Assembly (NCBI GenBank): GCA_003550325.1
Contig: QKWP01001091.1
Coordinates: forward strand, 106,729-170,728
Reading direction: 5' to 3'
DNA length: 64,000 bases
Source of the DNA: Gigaspora rosea
Lineage: Eukaryota; Glomeromycota; Glomeromycetes; Diversisporales; Gigasporaceae
In this document: positions 34,561-47,639 of the stretch, piece by piece
How the letters are laid out: each line of letters starts with the position of its first letter
Numbering within the stretch: position 1 is the stretch's first letter
Notes under the pieces: generated by a model
What the model saw: only the letters and a program-made list of their open reading frames with translations
The model's database searches: none
What the model was told of the DNA's origin: nothing
Program-made: the position numbers and the translations under genes

Positions 34561-36466
34561 TTACATCTCTCTATTACTAGGACATGTTCTACTATTGTGT
34601 CCAATTCCTTGACATGAACTACATCTGTGCCTTCCCTCTTTAACCAACTCAAAATCAGATGGGTCTTGTTGAGTAGATGATTGTGCATTTCTTGCTCCAA
34701 CTGGACGTCCTCTTGTATGTTGAATTTGTGGGTCTTGTATTATTATAACAGGTTCTTGAAACAAGTTTGACATTTCATTTAAAGTTACTGCTTTCCAGTA
34801 AGACGACCAGGAATTAAACTGTTGGCTATATTGTTGCCACTGCTGTTGCGAAGGATCTTCATTGGTATCAGTTGCTGTTTGTGGAAGCAATTGGTGCTTT
34901 TGAAGCCACCAATGTTCATGAAAATCATTAATTTGCAGGAGTTGATTGGTGTTAAGACGATCTTGAATTATATGAGAACAGGGAAGACCTATCGACGATG
35001 TGAATGTACCACTACAAGGTTGTAGTGAGTTTTCTGGAGTTGCATTGGATGCTTTTAAAAATTGCTCATGCACTTTTTTTAGTGCAAATATGGACACTTT
35101 AGTAACGACTTGTGAGTAGAATGGTTTATTTTGAGCATGTGGAATTTGAATCATCTTCTAAGAAATACTGGTTTGGATTTCTCGATGTTGATTCTCCAAT
35201 GCTAGAGTAATTTTTCATAAACCACATGGAGGTTACCAGTTGATACTTGAAGGTACTTCTTTAGCATTGCATGAGCTCCTTCTACCCGCAACGTTGTTAC
35301 ATTACCCAAATGCAACCAACGATCAGTCCAAAAGCTTATAAATGCTTTTTAAACGGTAACTACACATCCTGCAAATATTTAATAACTAATCTTTTTTCAT
35401 TATATATTTCAGTCAATTCTCTCCATTTTTCATTAAAATCTTCTTCTGTTTTAGAATTTAAAAGGGTGGTCCAGCTTTTTAAAAAGGCAGACAATTCTTC
35501 TACAGAAAAATGATTACAACAATTTGTTAACACGTTTTTTTCAATATGCTATATACACAAAAAATTTTGTGATTCGGGAAAGATGGCACATATAGCATTC
35601 ATCAATGCTAACTCTCGGTCAGTAATAATAACTTGAGATTTTGGAATATCTTAAAAAATACAAGCAACACGAGTAAGTGCCCACTTATAATCTTCTTCTT
35701 ATTCTGATTTTATAAATGCGAAGCAGGAGGAAAATGTGGTATTAAAACTTGTCATGCCAACAATATGAAGAAGTGGCATTTTAAATTTATTAGTTTTATA
35801 AGTGCAGTCCATTAAAAGTATGGAATTATAAGTTTTGGTAAGTAAAATAGATGTGTGATGCGCGAAGAATAGATGAGTTAAATGACTATGTGGATCGCAT
35901 TGGTGGTCATATTCGAAATTTCCCTCTTTGAGCTCATCAAAAAGAGCATTAAGTGGTGTGCGACCCTGAAGGTTGTCACATTTAATTTTATCACGAGCAT
36001 TATAAATATCCTTTGATATAACTACAAGATTTGGATTTTCTTGACGAAGAGCTGAAAGCATCTCTTGAGGATGGATACCTGCTGCAGACATTTGCTGAAC
36101 TCTTTGCAGCTCTTCGGTATTCAATTGACGACTTGACGGGTGACCTGATATATTTTCTAATGCATCATGATTATGATCTGCATTATTTACTGTCAAATGC
36201 CATAATCCATCTTTCTTTTTTCTACTATAGAGTTCGAATGGACAGTCTATTAATCGTGTACTTGTTGTTCTTTGATGAGTTTTATCAGTAAGATTTAAAG
36301 AGTTTCTATAGGTACCGCCTCTATCATAGCGTAAGTAGACAAACTTATTCTGTTCTGATCTTTTGATGCATATGGCATATCCCTGACTGGATGCAAATAT
36401 TTTAACATGCTCAATAAGAGCTTCGCGGCTCGTGAAAGAACCAGTTGGCGGTGGGAGTAAAGGCAT
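34561..36466 (-). pseudogene. FAR1/MULE transposase relic
   Basis: Reading right to left, 36466-35699 holds a FAR1-type DNA-binding domain: FTSREALIEHVKIFASSQGY, the Cys of TRLIDCPFELY and WHLTVNNADHNHD. The MULE core then begins with SILLMDCTYKTNKFKMPLLH (first Asp) and continues VIITDRELALMNAICAIFP (second Asp) across stops at about 35700, 35650 and 35553. The last part, 35154-34561, has a SWIM-like CSGTFTSSIGLPCSHII, an AT-hook-like RGRPVGAR and a terminal CCHC knuckle, CSSCQGIGHNSRTC. At least six stops or frame breaks make it inactive. Autonomous MULEs move by cut-and-paste and leave 9-11-bp TSDs; a foldback with a 10-bp TSD lies at 39177. No TIRs of this relic were identified. Confidence 0.9.
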
Positions 36467-37735
36467 AATTGTTATTAAATTATCAACAAGTCAATATGTT
36501 TTTTTTTACTGTTAAAAATTTTTTTATAGAACTATTTAACAAATATATTTATGTTGAAGAAAAGGCACATTCGATTTGGAGAGTATTAATTTATAACTTT
36601 ATTTAATTCAATGATTAGATATTAACTTTGATCAATTTGATCTAATAATCAAGGGGTTTGGTATGATGAAATAAGAGTGATGAATTTAATTTTTTGATTT
36701 TTTTTATATTGTAATTGAAATATTTGATTAGACAATATATCAAATGGATTTTGGGTTCTTAAGAAAATGATTTTAGGAACTTTATTAGAGATGAGTATTT
36801 GAGGTGTCGAAATCTGCCTCTACAAGATTCTTTTTATATACAAATTTTAGTTACTAACCTACTAACTTGCTATTTCTTTTTCATTTTTTTTCTTTATTTT
36901 TTTTTCTTTATTTTTTTTTCTTTATTTTTTTTTTATTTTTTTCGTTATTTTTTTTCTTTATTCATTTTTCTTTATTTTCTAGATTCTACTAAGATGAAAC
37001 TATTCTTCAGAATTTCCTATACTCTGCGTTTATATTTGTTTAGATACTAATACTATCGTTACAATTCTATGCATAACGATCGTATGCATGATGATATATG
37101 CATAACGATTTTATGCATAACGATTCTGGCAACCCGGAGTGTAATACATCTAAGTAAAGTTAGTAGCCGTGTTCGATAGTTCATTGTAGTGTGCCATGGT
37201 CGTGTGTAGAGAATTGACCCGGGTGACCTAGGTGGTGCCTTTTTTTTTTAACTGACCCATTTCACCCGGGTGGTATCGTCAGGTACCCTGGTTGTGTGTT
37301 AGTTGTAACGTTGGACTTAGAGTCGATGTTACGATCAACCATAATTTTTTATCAAAAAAAAAAGTAATAAACTCAATATCGTATTTGTATAAAATAAAAA
37401 AAAACTATTTCAGAATATTTTGAACTTTTTTAAATCATTTTACTGCCACCGCACAACACAAAAATTCCTATTTATCATTTAATAATAACCCATCCAATGG
37501 TTTAATTTATACCAAATTATATGATTTTGATCATGTAATTATGTACACACAGGCCGGTAGCAAATTCCAAATAATGCGTAAACTAATTATGCATAACTAA
37601 TTAAAGCAAGGCCTTCCTTCCTATAGATGAGGAATGCAGATAAAATAATCTCTCATGGGTTGGTTATGATATCCGGCTTCCATGCTTGCATTTACTTAAT
37701 GTGCCATTCTACATACTTTACTAAAACTTAAAAAA
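36467..37735. other. Non-coding DNA with short repeats
   Basis: 36878-36982 is a (TTTTTTTCTTTA)n-like pyrimidine tract. 37064-37130 carries four TATGCATAACGAT-type units. 37215-37290 has two CACCCGGG/CCCGGGTG motifs around a T run. No gene was recognised. Confidence 0.5.
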
Positions 37736-37739
37736 AAGT

Positions 37740-38515
37740 ATATATGTTTTTATAATAAAATAATAATATTTTGAAAATATAATAAATATGCTTTTATATA
37801 AAAAAATATTTTAATAATGTTTTTATAATATATTAATAATATAATAAAAATTTTAAAAATAAAATAAAAATTTAAATCTGTTTCAAAAATATTATAAAAT
37901 TATTATAAAAACATTATTATTATATTTTAAAAATAGTTTAAAATAAATTGTTTAAAAATATTTTAAAATATTATTTTAATATTATTAAAAATATTATAAA
38001 AACATTATTGCTATATTTTAAAAATACTTTAAAATAAGTTTTAAAAATGGTTTTAAAACATTATTTTAATATATTAAAAATATTATAAAAACATTATTAT
38101 TATATTTTAAAAATAGTTTAAAATAAATTGTTTAAAAATATTTTAAAATATTATTTTAATATTATTAAAAATATTATAAAAACATTATTATTATATTTTA
38201 AAAATACTTTAAAATAAGCTTTTTAAAAATGTTTTTAAAACATTATTTTAATATTATCAAAATTATTATAAAAACATTATTATTATTATTTAAAAATAAC
38301 TTAAAATAAACTTTTAAAAATGTTTTTAATACATTATTAAAAATATTGTAAAAATATTATTATTATATTTTAAAAAAAAAATTTAAATAATTTTTTTAAA
38401 ATATTTTTAAAACATTATTTTAATATTATTAAAAATATTATAAAAACATTATTATTATATTTTAAAAATATATTAAAATAAGTTTTTTAAAAATATTTTT
38501 AAACCAAAATTATTT
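37740..38515. repeat. AT-only minisatellite, period about 90 bp
   Basis: Units containing ATTATAAAAACATTATTATT, TTTTAAAAATA and TTTAAAATAA recur near 37908, 37998, 38089, 38178, 38269 and 38446, giving seven to eight copies. There is almost no G or C. Confidence 0.8.
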
Positions 38516-39166
38516 TTAATAAATGCTTATATCTCGTAATTTTGCTTATGAAACCATCCTTTGTATTTTAACAAAAAACTTTTTTGCAAGATTTTGGGGT
38601 AAACACATTTGTCTAAATCATTATATTATTGATTTGTTTTATTTATATTATATTTAATATTATAAAATATATTATAATATAATATATTTATATAATATAA
38701 ATATTTATATTATACTATACATATGAAATTTATTTGGTTTAATAATGTTTTAAAAATGTTTTTATTAATATTACTAAAACAGTTTTAATATATATTATTT
38801 ATATTATTATTATTAACTTATAACTAGTAATTATTATGTTTTTTAAAATATAATAAAAACATAATAGATATATAATTATAATATTTTTAATTTTTTTATA
38901 GTTTCAGTAAAGTATGGTTAAATAATTAACTAAACCGAATATACAAATACATTAGCATGTTAATAAACAAGTTGTAAAGTGGCGAGGTGTGCATAATCGG
39001 GAAAGCTTATCTTAGATCTAATGCCATATGCGGAAGCAGATTTAAAGATGGGATTCAAATATGCCTGTATTAAAAATGAAAAGAATGAGAGGGACAATAG
39101 ATTAGAACTGCCACAGAATTAGTAAAATAGAACATCTTAATCACATATAATAGTTGATTAATACTT
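38516..39166. other. AT-rich DNA without recognised features
   Basis: TATAAT-rich stretches (38630-38890) are followed by about 250 bp of more mixed sequence. No coding frame or repeat of note. Confidence 0.5.
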
Positions 39167-39176
39167 GAACTATTCA

Positions 39177-39500
39177 GTTACGTATCACTTTATAAAAGTT
39201 TGTTTCACTAACACTTTGTTTTACAGACAATCAGTTTATAAACAAGTTTATTTTAAAGACAATTTAGAGACAACTAATTTCATAGATAGTTCATTTTAGA
39301 CATTTCCCGTTTGCAAACAATCTTTAATGTTATTCAGAAGTTATTTGCTATTAAAGATTGTCAACTGTCGATTAAAATGAACTGTCCATAAAATGAAATA
39401 TCTGTAAATTAATTGTCTTTAAAATAAACTTGTTCGTGAACTGATTGTCTATAAAACAAGGTGTTTGTGAAATAAGCTTCTGTAAAGTACTACGTAACCC
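39177..39500. mobile_element. 324-bp foldback with a 10-bp TSD (MULE-type)
   Basis: A perfect 10-bp direct repeat, GAACTATTCA, lies at 39167-39176 and 39501-39510. The ends GTTACGTATCACTTTA and TAAAGTACTACGTAAC pair, and the arms continue pairing through AGACAATCAGTT and AAACAAGTTTATTTTAAAGA. It has no ORF. A TSD of 9-11 bp is typical of MULEs. Confidence 0.87.
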
Positions 39501-39510
39501 GAACTATTCA

Positions 39511-40110
39511 TATAAACCTATATACTACCATAATCATAACACGCTAATATGAAGTATAATCACAATCTAGCTTTAACTATCTGTAAATATATACGTACAT
39601 GTATGTCATATGCTTGTCTTTTTTTAACATGCCGGCAACTTCTTTTGTCCACTATACTACTATATGCGATACTGGAATCGTAATAAAGAAGCTTTTGTTC
39701 TTAGTATATGCCTTTTCTCTGGTTCACTCGTCGGTCGCATTAACAAGCCTAGACAATATTTGGATTCTTTTTTTGTTAGTAAAGTAATATGAACACGAAA
39801 ACTAACAAATTCTCATATAAATATGTAGGTTGAACTAATTTCCACGAAGTGCGCATTTTTCTCATTGTACTGTTCTGTAATTACAAGCTAGAATTGCATG
39901 TATGCAGTTTAAATTAAAAAAACTGCCTATGGCTAATGAAATTTTTGCTATTTGTGGTACGGTTTATTTGAAACGTGCCATGAGTGATAATCTAAAAAAT
40001 TTTATAATTAGAGTATATGTGATATAATAGAAGTGATCGACATAATGCATAATCCATGGTGCGAATAGCAAAAATCCATGGTGTAAATAGCAATTCCCAT
40101 AGATTATATA
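39511..40110. other. Mixed DNA and short dispersed repeat, copy B
   Basis: 40020-40108 is the reverse-complement copy of 32336-32400, with a duplicated CCATGGTG..AATAGCAA unit. A 62-codon plus-strand frame (39599-39787) is hydrophobic and unsupported. Confidence 0.5.
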
Positions 40111-40439
40111 GAATATGCCTCTATTGTACAAGATAAAAAAAAGAATACTTTTTGATTTAGTAATCTGGTTATTCAAAACTATAGCAAAAGTATTAGCAAA
40201 TCCTAAAGGAGTTTATAATTTCACTAGCTACAAACTAATAATACTCCAATTCAATTTACAATCTCTGAGGTAATTTACTTAAAGTTCATATATTGGAACA
40301 CTAAATTTTTTACTATATTTATACAAAATTTAAAACTTGACTTGCATATTAAAAAATATACTAAGCTATTTGATAATGTACTAAAGGCTTATAAAACTGA
40401 AAATAGTACTATACTAATCAATCACCAAATATATAATAC

Positions 40440-42720
40440 AATTTACTCAATATTTAAAAAGTGCTTATTGGTAAATATCTCTCCAATTCCAACTTTGCTA
40501 GGCTTATACTCAAAGTAATTTTCAAGCTGCTTTGGTATGCAAAAAGATTTTTACAAATCATAAATAAAGACAAAAAAACCCTTAAAACAATCAAAGCAGC
40601 TATCAACAAAGCCTTTGAGAAAAGACTACTACTACTCTCTAACATTCAAACCTTATTTTAAAAGAAATAGCAGAGATTGTGCCTTTTTTTCTTTCTATAA
40701 AGTCACTAAAGAAGTAGTCAATACTCTAATAAAAATCTTTAGTTTAAAGAGCTTCTTAATATATACTTTGCTAAACTTTTCCTTTTTACTAATCTGCAAA
40801 AAACTTATTTCTAACTTGCAGGAATTTGTATTACTCTATCAAGTTACTTACAAAGAATTCTTCTGACTTCTATACAATCAACAAAATATCTGGTACTTAT
40901 TTTTTTTTACTACTACTTAAAAAGTTACTTTTTTCTGCATACCAAGGGCTTACTATTGAATTAGAGATTTTTTTTTACAATGCAGCTATGTTTATAACCT
41001 CTCTCTCAGAAGTAGATGCCAAACTTAAAAAATACTATATATTTAAACTTTTGTCTAATAACTACTTTAGTGTCAAACTGGCTTTTTTTGCAAATTAAAA
41101 CAATTACCTAATTCACTTTTTAATTACTAATGATAATAAAGACCAAAAATTCCTAAAACAAATAGCCCCATACTATAAAATCAAATTGCCTCAACCTAAG
41201 CACATAATGCAAGCTAACTTTACAAACAAGCCAAACCTTCAAAAATTAGACCAAATTATGAAAAAATTTAATTTCTTTTTTTCTATTCAATGTCTAAAAT
41301 AATTAACAAAAATACTAGAAAACTACAACAACACTATTATTTTACAAATCTTTTAAAAAAATAGATCCAAATTTATAGCAATCCTTTAGAAAAAGATACT
41401 TTCTACTCTATAATCTTACTACTTCCTTTACTTGACAATACAACTAATCTTAATTCTATACTTATGAACTAAAAAGTAGAGCTAACTCTATTAATTAAAG
41501 TTTAGCAAGATATTATACATATAATAAAAGCTTTTTATTAGCATTTTAAAATCCAAAATACTTTTTATTAGACTTGCCACTATTATTCAAACCAACATAG
41601 AGTATATTTGAAATAAATATACAATTGTTACACCCAATCTAGTACTATACAAATTTACTAGTACTATACAAGCACTAGAAGAACCTATTGCCATTGATAG
41701 CAACTTAGTCAACAATACCAACTTACCTTTTTATTGGCAGACATATTACCAATAAATACAAGTTAATTTAAATAATAAATACTAGAACTAATTTCTAAGT
41801 AAAGCATCATTAATTCTGGTAACTCTCTAACCAACAGCTTTACCAACAATACCAACTAGAACCAGACTACATACTTATAATCAACTCAATTCTTTCTCTT
41901 TTTCTATATGCAACCATAATGTTAAAGACCTCAAAAAACAAGTCGAAGAACAATATTGTCTTAAAAAAACTTTAATATTATTGGTTTAACAGAAACAAAC
42001 TATTTTTATTTAACAAATATCTAATATCAAACCCTTTAAAATTGTATACTATATATATTTCTGGTTCTGTATAGAAAACTCCAAAGCTGAAACTACAATT
42101 ATTATTAACAATTATCTTAACCCTCATATATATAACATTAATATATATTTAGACTATGCAATTGCTATTAATGTACTAGTAATATATTCTTTAGATATGA
42201 CTTTAAATTTTAAATTATTTTTATTTACCTTCCAAGTGACAAACTTTCATAAAACTTAAAACTCAAAATTTAATTATCATATGGATACAATAAGCCATAT
42301 TACACAATTTACTTTATATTGTTATTGGAGATTTCAATAATACTACAGACAATTTCTATTCAAACTCTATCAAATATAAGCTTTTTCAATTCTTGTTTTA
42401 TAATAATATGTACAATTTAGCTTTTATACCCAAAAACAGGACTATACATGGTAAAGCTCAAAATACAGTAGCCAAATTGACTATATATGGGCATACTGTT
42501 TTATATTAATATATCTCATCTTCTATGATTAATGACTCTTATTTATGCACTCAAAGTAACTACAAGATTTTGATATCTTATTGGTTCTTTTTATATATTT
42601 AACAATATAAACCCAAATACAAAACTTCTACTTGCAGAAGAGTCTTCTACTATTTAACTATAAACAGCAACCTATAGAAAAATTTTGCAAACCAAGTTAG
42701 CTCAAATATCAACTCAAACA
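40440..42720 (+). pseudogene. LINE retrotransposon relic: ORF1-like region and APE endonuclease
   Basis: 40461-41098 holds broken, lysine-rich frames that could be an ORF1 (TLKTIKAAINKAFEKRLLLLS). From about 41920 the ORF2 start is recognisable: NVKDLKKQVEEQ, then FNIIGLTETN near 41970, then VIGDFNNTTDNFYSN near 42320, the Glu and GDFN motifs of AP-endonuclease-type LINE endonucleases. After about 42530, KILISYWFF and FYYLTINSNLWKNFANQV resemble the linker to RT. The plus strand is G-poor and full of stops. It is dead and truncated on the right near 42720. The RT itself is not found here. Confidence 0.7.
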
Positions 42721-43595
42721 TATGTGCGTATTTATAAAATTGGACCTTTTTTTAGATCTCCAAATCTGCAAATTATCACATAATGGTTGGTTATAAATGA
42801 CAATTTCACCCCAAAAATATCTGTCAAATTTATTTTCTTATTTAAATAATATATGTCAAACCAATGAACCCACTTGGAAACCAATGAACAAAATTGTGTA
42901 CAATAAAGTAAAGACATTAGAGATTACAAGAATTTCAACTTACTTAAATATTTTATATTTAGTTTTATGTTTTGGTTTGTTTTTTTTTTTTACAATCTAT
43001 TTGATCTTTTTAGATCTTATTGCTTATTAGTTTTTAAAATTATTTTATTCGTATTTGGTAAGTATGAAGCTGATTTATTACTTAGTAAAAGAATTTTTTC
43101 ACAAAATATGAGCATAAATACTTATCTGTTATTTATTATATTCAAATTAATTTAGTTCGGTTAAAAAATAAGATTATTATACAAGAACTGTGTCTATTTC
43201 ATTCTACCAATTCTGCATTTTTAAACCTTTAAATAGACCCTGGTCTAGTACTTGCCTAGAGGTTATATCATGAGAAGAAAAAATTTAAAGTGCATACATT
43301 TTGTATTTATAATAGGCATTTTATTTGAAAAAAACTAAATAAAGATCTGTGGTTCTACATATTAGTTCTAGTGAAAATCGCTTGGCTTACTTTTTGGTTT
43401 TACAAATTTATTTGTGACAATATTTAATTCGTTATTTCGAGTAGTGCTTGGATCCGGATATAAAACCATATATCTGAATAGACATCCTATTTTATATTTT
43501 AAAATCCAGATGTATAAACGGATATTAGTTAGTTATCCAGATTCTAATCTGGATAATATCTGGATTGTAATTTTTAAGCGACATGTGAATAAATG
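42721..43595. other. AT-rich DNA
   Basis: Short unsupported frames only. 43535-43556 has a small palindrome, ATCCAGATTCTAATCTGGAT. Confidence 0.45.
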
Positions 43596-43736
43596 CTTTG
43601 TGTCATGCCTGAAGTTAGTATTTGCTTGAAGTTGCACTTGGTTACACTTGCCTAAAATTACCTGCTAATGCATGCAAGATGATCTAGTTTCAGAACTAAT
43701 TTCAGCCAAGTGCAATAACTTCAGGCACGACAAAAG
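43596..43736. mobile_element. Foldback of about 137 bp
   Basis: TGTCATGCCTGAAGTTA on the left pairs with TAACTTCAGGCACGACA on the right, and TTGCACTTGG pairs with CCAAGTGCAA. No clean TSD was found. The terminus begins TGTC like the 61036 family, but no telomere-like core is present. Confidence 0.6.
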
Positions 43737-44343
43737 AATTTTTTTTATTATTTGAGCATCTAGCACATTTCAAACAATTTATGGAAGGCTTAATTTATGT
43801 TATTGAAGCTTTAGCTAGGCAGGCTTGTAGTTAAGTAATTTTATTTATTTTTACGATCTTCTATTCTCATATTTTGTATATGCTTTAGAATTTTAACAAA
43901 TTATTAATCGTTGGGGGTTCAGTTTTTAAATTATATTAGTGATATTGTTATATTACAAAGTTAATAACCAAATTTACCATATAAGTAGTATTTTCAATTA
44001 TTAATGTCATTTTTACTCTTTCACTCTCTTATGTGTCAGGTTTAATATGATTGCAAGGACAATTTTATTATACAAAGATTTATTTGACACAATTCCTACT
44101 TAGAAGTTATTTATATATTTACTAAAAAAAACAAATTTATTACATATACTATATTTACTAGACCCGATATATTTACAAGACTCAACAAATTTGCCATATC
44201 CACATAATTCGATATTATTCTATATAGATAATATTAATAAAATATGATGGTAATATCATTATATGAAGATATAAATATATCATAATATTGTTCAAGAAAA
44301 AAAAATTAAATTGGATCAATAAAACCCATTCCTTAGCATTTAA

Positions 44344-44554
44344 TGTGGCAGATTATAATGAAATCCAGATTAAAATGAAATTATAGTATAAAATCTCAAA
44401 AACTAAATTTTTTTGGAGTGCATTTTTTAGGGTTAGGGGTTTAGGGTTAGGGTTAGTTTAAAGAAAATTATAATAAACAAGTATTAGTAGGTTTTAGAAT
44501 GCTAGCAGGTTAAGTAGAAAATGTAGATTTCATTTTAAATTATGATCTGCAACA
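44344..44554. mobile_element. 211-bp foldback with telomere-like core (family T, copy 3)
   Basis: The ends TGTGGCAGATTATAATGAA and TTATGATCTGCAACA are flanked by the 5-bp repeat TTTAA (44339-44343 and 44555-44559). The left arm holds an internal duplication, GATTATAATGAAAT / GATTAAAATGAAAT. The centre (44427-44456) is TTAGGG-like, and 25 nt of it (44431-44455) are identical to 62300-62324 in copy 2. Confidence 0.82.
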
Positions 44555-44689
44555 TTTAATGATAAAAGATATATTTTCATAAGTCTTATATCATTAAAAT
44601 ACTTTGTTGACTCACTCTGCACCATTGGTAATTTATGAAAATATTCCTACAATAGTGCTATTTCGATTATAACTCAAATGTAGTACCCA

Positions 44690-46700
44690 GAATATCAATA
44701 TTTTTTTTATCCTTTCAAATAATCTGGCACCAATTAAGTGGATTAGTCGTAGTTGGCATTTGATCAGCTTTGAGATATTTGTCTACTTCATTTTTATCTG
44801 ATGCTAATATTGCATCGGGTCCAAACATTATTGAAAAAGGTTTGTTTGATTCTTATTTTGATCTACACTTACTAAGTTATTAATATCTTCATTTTCAGTG
44901 CTAAGTAAATTATATTTTTGTCACAAAAGATCAATAGCCTTATCACATTTCCAACTATCCAATTTTCTCATTGATTTACAACTAGGATCAAGTAACATTG
45001 CAATCAAAGAACAATCAAGAGGTGTGTTCCAATAATAGTTTAATGCTATATGTAACCTTTCTTTTACTTTTTCTACCAAACTATCCATATTTTGAGGTTG
45101 ACTAAGTTTAAATTTACCTCAATTAGCTGTAATAATTGTTTCCAATTTTTCATTCACATCGACAATATCCTCTTCATCTTCTTCAAAAATAGTTGACATA
45201 TTTGTTAAATCAAGTTCTTCAATATTAATACTCATTGACTTTGGTGTACAATTTCTAGTAAAAGTAATTATAGCTGGCCACATAATATTAAGAGTGATAT
45301 AATTACTACCTCCGAGCAATTCTGTAATTTCAGCAAAAGGGTCAAAATTTTAGTTAGTTCCTCAAGAACTTGCCATTCTGCTTCTGTAACTATTAAAGAT
45401 TTTAATCAAATTGCATCTTTACGGATATTATAATCATTATCTGCATTCATAGTTGTTTCATTAATTTAATAGCACATTTAATTGAAGAAGCCATTTTCAT
45501 GCAATATATAAGGAATTCTAGCAAGTTGGAGTATCAGATATTGCATGAAGAAATTCTTGTTCATTGTTATCAAAGTTTCTTTTGAGATTTTAATAATTTT
45601 TGAGCTTTTTATAATTGCTCATTTTGTTTAGGCATAATCAAAAAATTAATTAATCTTTTTGCTCGTTTTATTAAAACTTCAGCAAGTTTTAGCCCTTTAC
45701 CAATAGCAAGTTGAAGTGTATGGGCTGTACAAGGAAACTGCTCCACATGACCCATTAAATTAACAGCTTTAATCATGTTAGCTGCATTATCAGTAGTAAT
45801 TGAAATTACCTTTTCAAAAAGCCTCTAGTTATTAATTACTTCTTCTAATTTGGCTTTAATGCTTTCAGTATCGTGAGGATATGGAACATATTTAATTGCA
45901 AGTATAACTTCTTTTAACTCATAATTAGAGTTAATAAAATAACAAGTAATGCCTATTATATTCAATTCTAGAATATGCAGTCCATAAATCACATATTAAT
46001 CTGCATGTTTTAATTTCTGTTGCTAGATAATTTTAAGGTATTCTACTGAATTCTTATAATTTTGATGAATTAGTACTTTTACATGTTTATCAGATGGAAG
46101 TTCATAATATGGATTTAATGCATGGATAAATTTAACAAAGCTATCACTTTTTAAAACATAAAGAGGTTGCAAATTTGTAACTATTTATTTTACTAGAGCA
46201 TGATTAATAGATTCTTTTTGACAGGTATTTTGTACAGCAGCACGGTGAAACATTTCATTAATTGTTGGCTATGCAATTATTTCAACAGCTTTGGTAGGTT
46301 TAGTTATTCCGTGTGAATTTAAATATGTCTAGAAATTACCAGTTGAACTCTGAGTCTTAACTAATTGCCTACATTTCCATTGTCCATTTGGTGCTTTTAC
46401 TTTTTATAATTATAGTACAATTTTCATGTGTAATCCATTTTTATAATCGATGTCTTTTGTGAAATACTGCCAAACCCAACTAGAGTTTTTTCACAACTTA
46501 GTCTTAGTACTACTTTTATTAGAATGGTCTGTATTTCTAGCTTCATTAGATTGATCTGTAATACTATTAAGATCAGTACTAATATTGTCACCACTTAAGG
46601 ATTCATCACTAGAAGTATTATTATTCTCAGAATTTGTATTGGAGTTGGATATTGTATTGGGGTCAGTTAGGTCTTTTGATTTTCATTTTTTAGTATTCAT
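44690..46700 (-). pseudogene. hAT transposase relic (BED finger)
   Basis: The minus strand from an ATG at 46700 reads an acidic Ser/Asn-rich start. A BED-type zinc-finger piece follows (SSWVWQYFTKDID, near 46490), then IHALNPYYELPSDKHVKVLI (near 46110). The hAT core holds IIGITCYFINSNYELKEVI, ITTDNAANMIKAVNLMGHV and FPCTAHTLQLAIGKGLKLAE, open from about 45815 to 45665. KRAKRLINFLIMPKQNE follows. The C-terminal dimerisation part has EVDKYLKADQMPTTTNPLNW (about 44800-44740). Many stops and frame changes interrupt it, so it is inactive. hAT transposases act on short TIRs and make 8-bp TSDs; four 8-bp-TSD foldbacks lie in this window. Confidence 0.9.
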
Positions 46701-46888
46701 TGTTTTGTCAAGAAAAATTTTATTTGGATAGGGTTAATCCTAATACCCAATTATCATGATTATGGTTATAGCTTAAAAGAGTATTAATTGCAGTTTCTGA
46801 TCTACTACCAAGTACTAACGTCCATAGCAGATGCTAGAATATAAAATACTGCTAGTTTGAAGAAGCAAAAGCATTAGTTAATTGTATT

Positions 46889-47053
46889 CAGTATTGGAAA
46901 TTAGTGTTCTCAGAGTTCTCATGAGAACACTATTATAAAATTGAGAACAGTATAAATTTTTTAGTGATAACAGTAACCAATTGTTTGAGAACACATGTAG
47001 TTATTATACTGTTCTCATGAGAACAGTGTTTGAGTCTGAAATTTCCAACACTG
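46889..47053. mobile_element. 165-bp hAT MITE
   Basis: The ends CAGTATTGGAAATT and AATTTCCAACACTG are flanked by a perfect 8-bp TSD, ATTGTATT (46881-46888 and 47054-47061). Inside each arm is the palindrome GTTCTCATGAGAAC. There is no ORF. It lies less than 200 bp from the start of the hAT transposase relic. Confidence 0.92.
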
Positions 47054-47159
47054 ATTGTATTTATATACATAACAACTGATTAAAAAAAATACAAGTTCCC
47101 GACGGTGGTTGGAATGAAACTTGAAAAGTGCTTTAAATGTTATTTAAAAAGAAACAAAT

Positions 47160-47280
47160 GTTAGTTAAATAAGCATATCTACAAGAAGCAAAGAAAAAGA
47201 AAGGCCTGGTAAAAAAGCCGAAAAAGAAGAAACCTAAAAAGAAGAGCCCAGAAAGAGGTTATATTTTTTAACTAACAAAA
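47160..47280 (+). other. Lysine-rich coding-like fragment
   Basis: Reads KKKKGLVKKPKKKKPKKKSP in one frame. Short and isolated, and may be low-complexity AAG repeats. Confidence 0.25.
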
Positions 47281-47639
47281 AAAATAAAATAAAATAAATG
47301 AAAGTTCGTGTATACCTGGTATTTGAATTGTGAATATTCAAATTATTTGATCAATATCGATATAATATCTGAAAAATTTAATTAGTTATCTGGGTGTCAA
47401 ATTACTGATGCACTACAGAAGTCAAATTTTGATGTGTCAAAAATTTTAGAAAATCTGTGTATATAATCACCTTTATTAACAAACACTTTAGAATCTCTTA
47501 AAACTAGAGCTGCAAACATTTAAAAGATCAAAAGTAGTATATCATCCTTATGTTAATTATTTATATAAAATTTAGATAGTAATTCCATATAATCATACTA
47601 TGTATTGATTAATATTCTAATATCTGCAGTTTTACTTAA

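Noticed and set aside
36799..37050. Phe-rich membrane protein
   Set aside because: The frame is a translation of a TTTTTTCTTTA pyrimidine tract.
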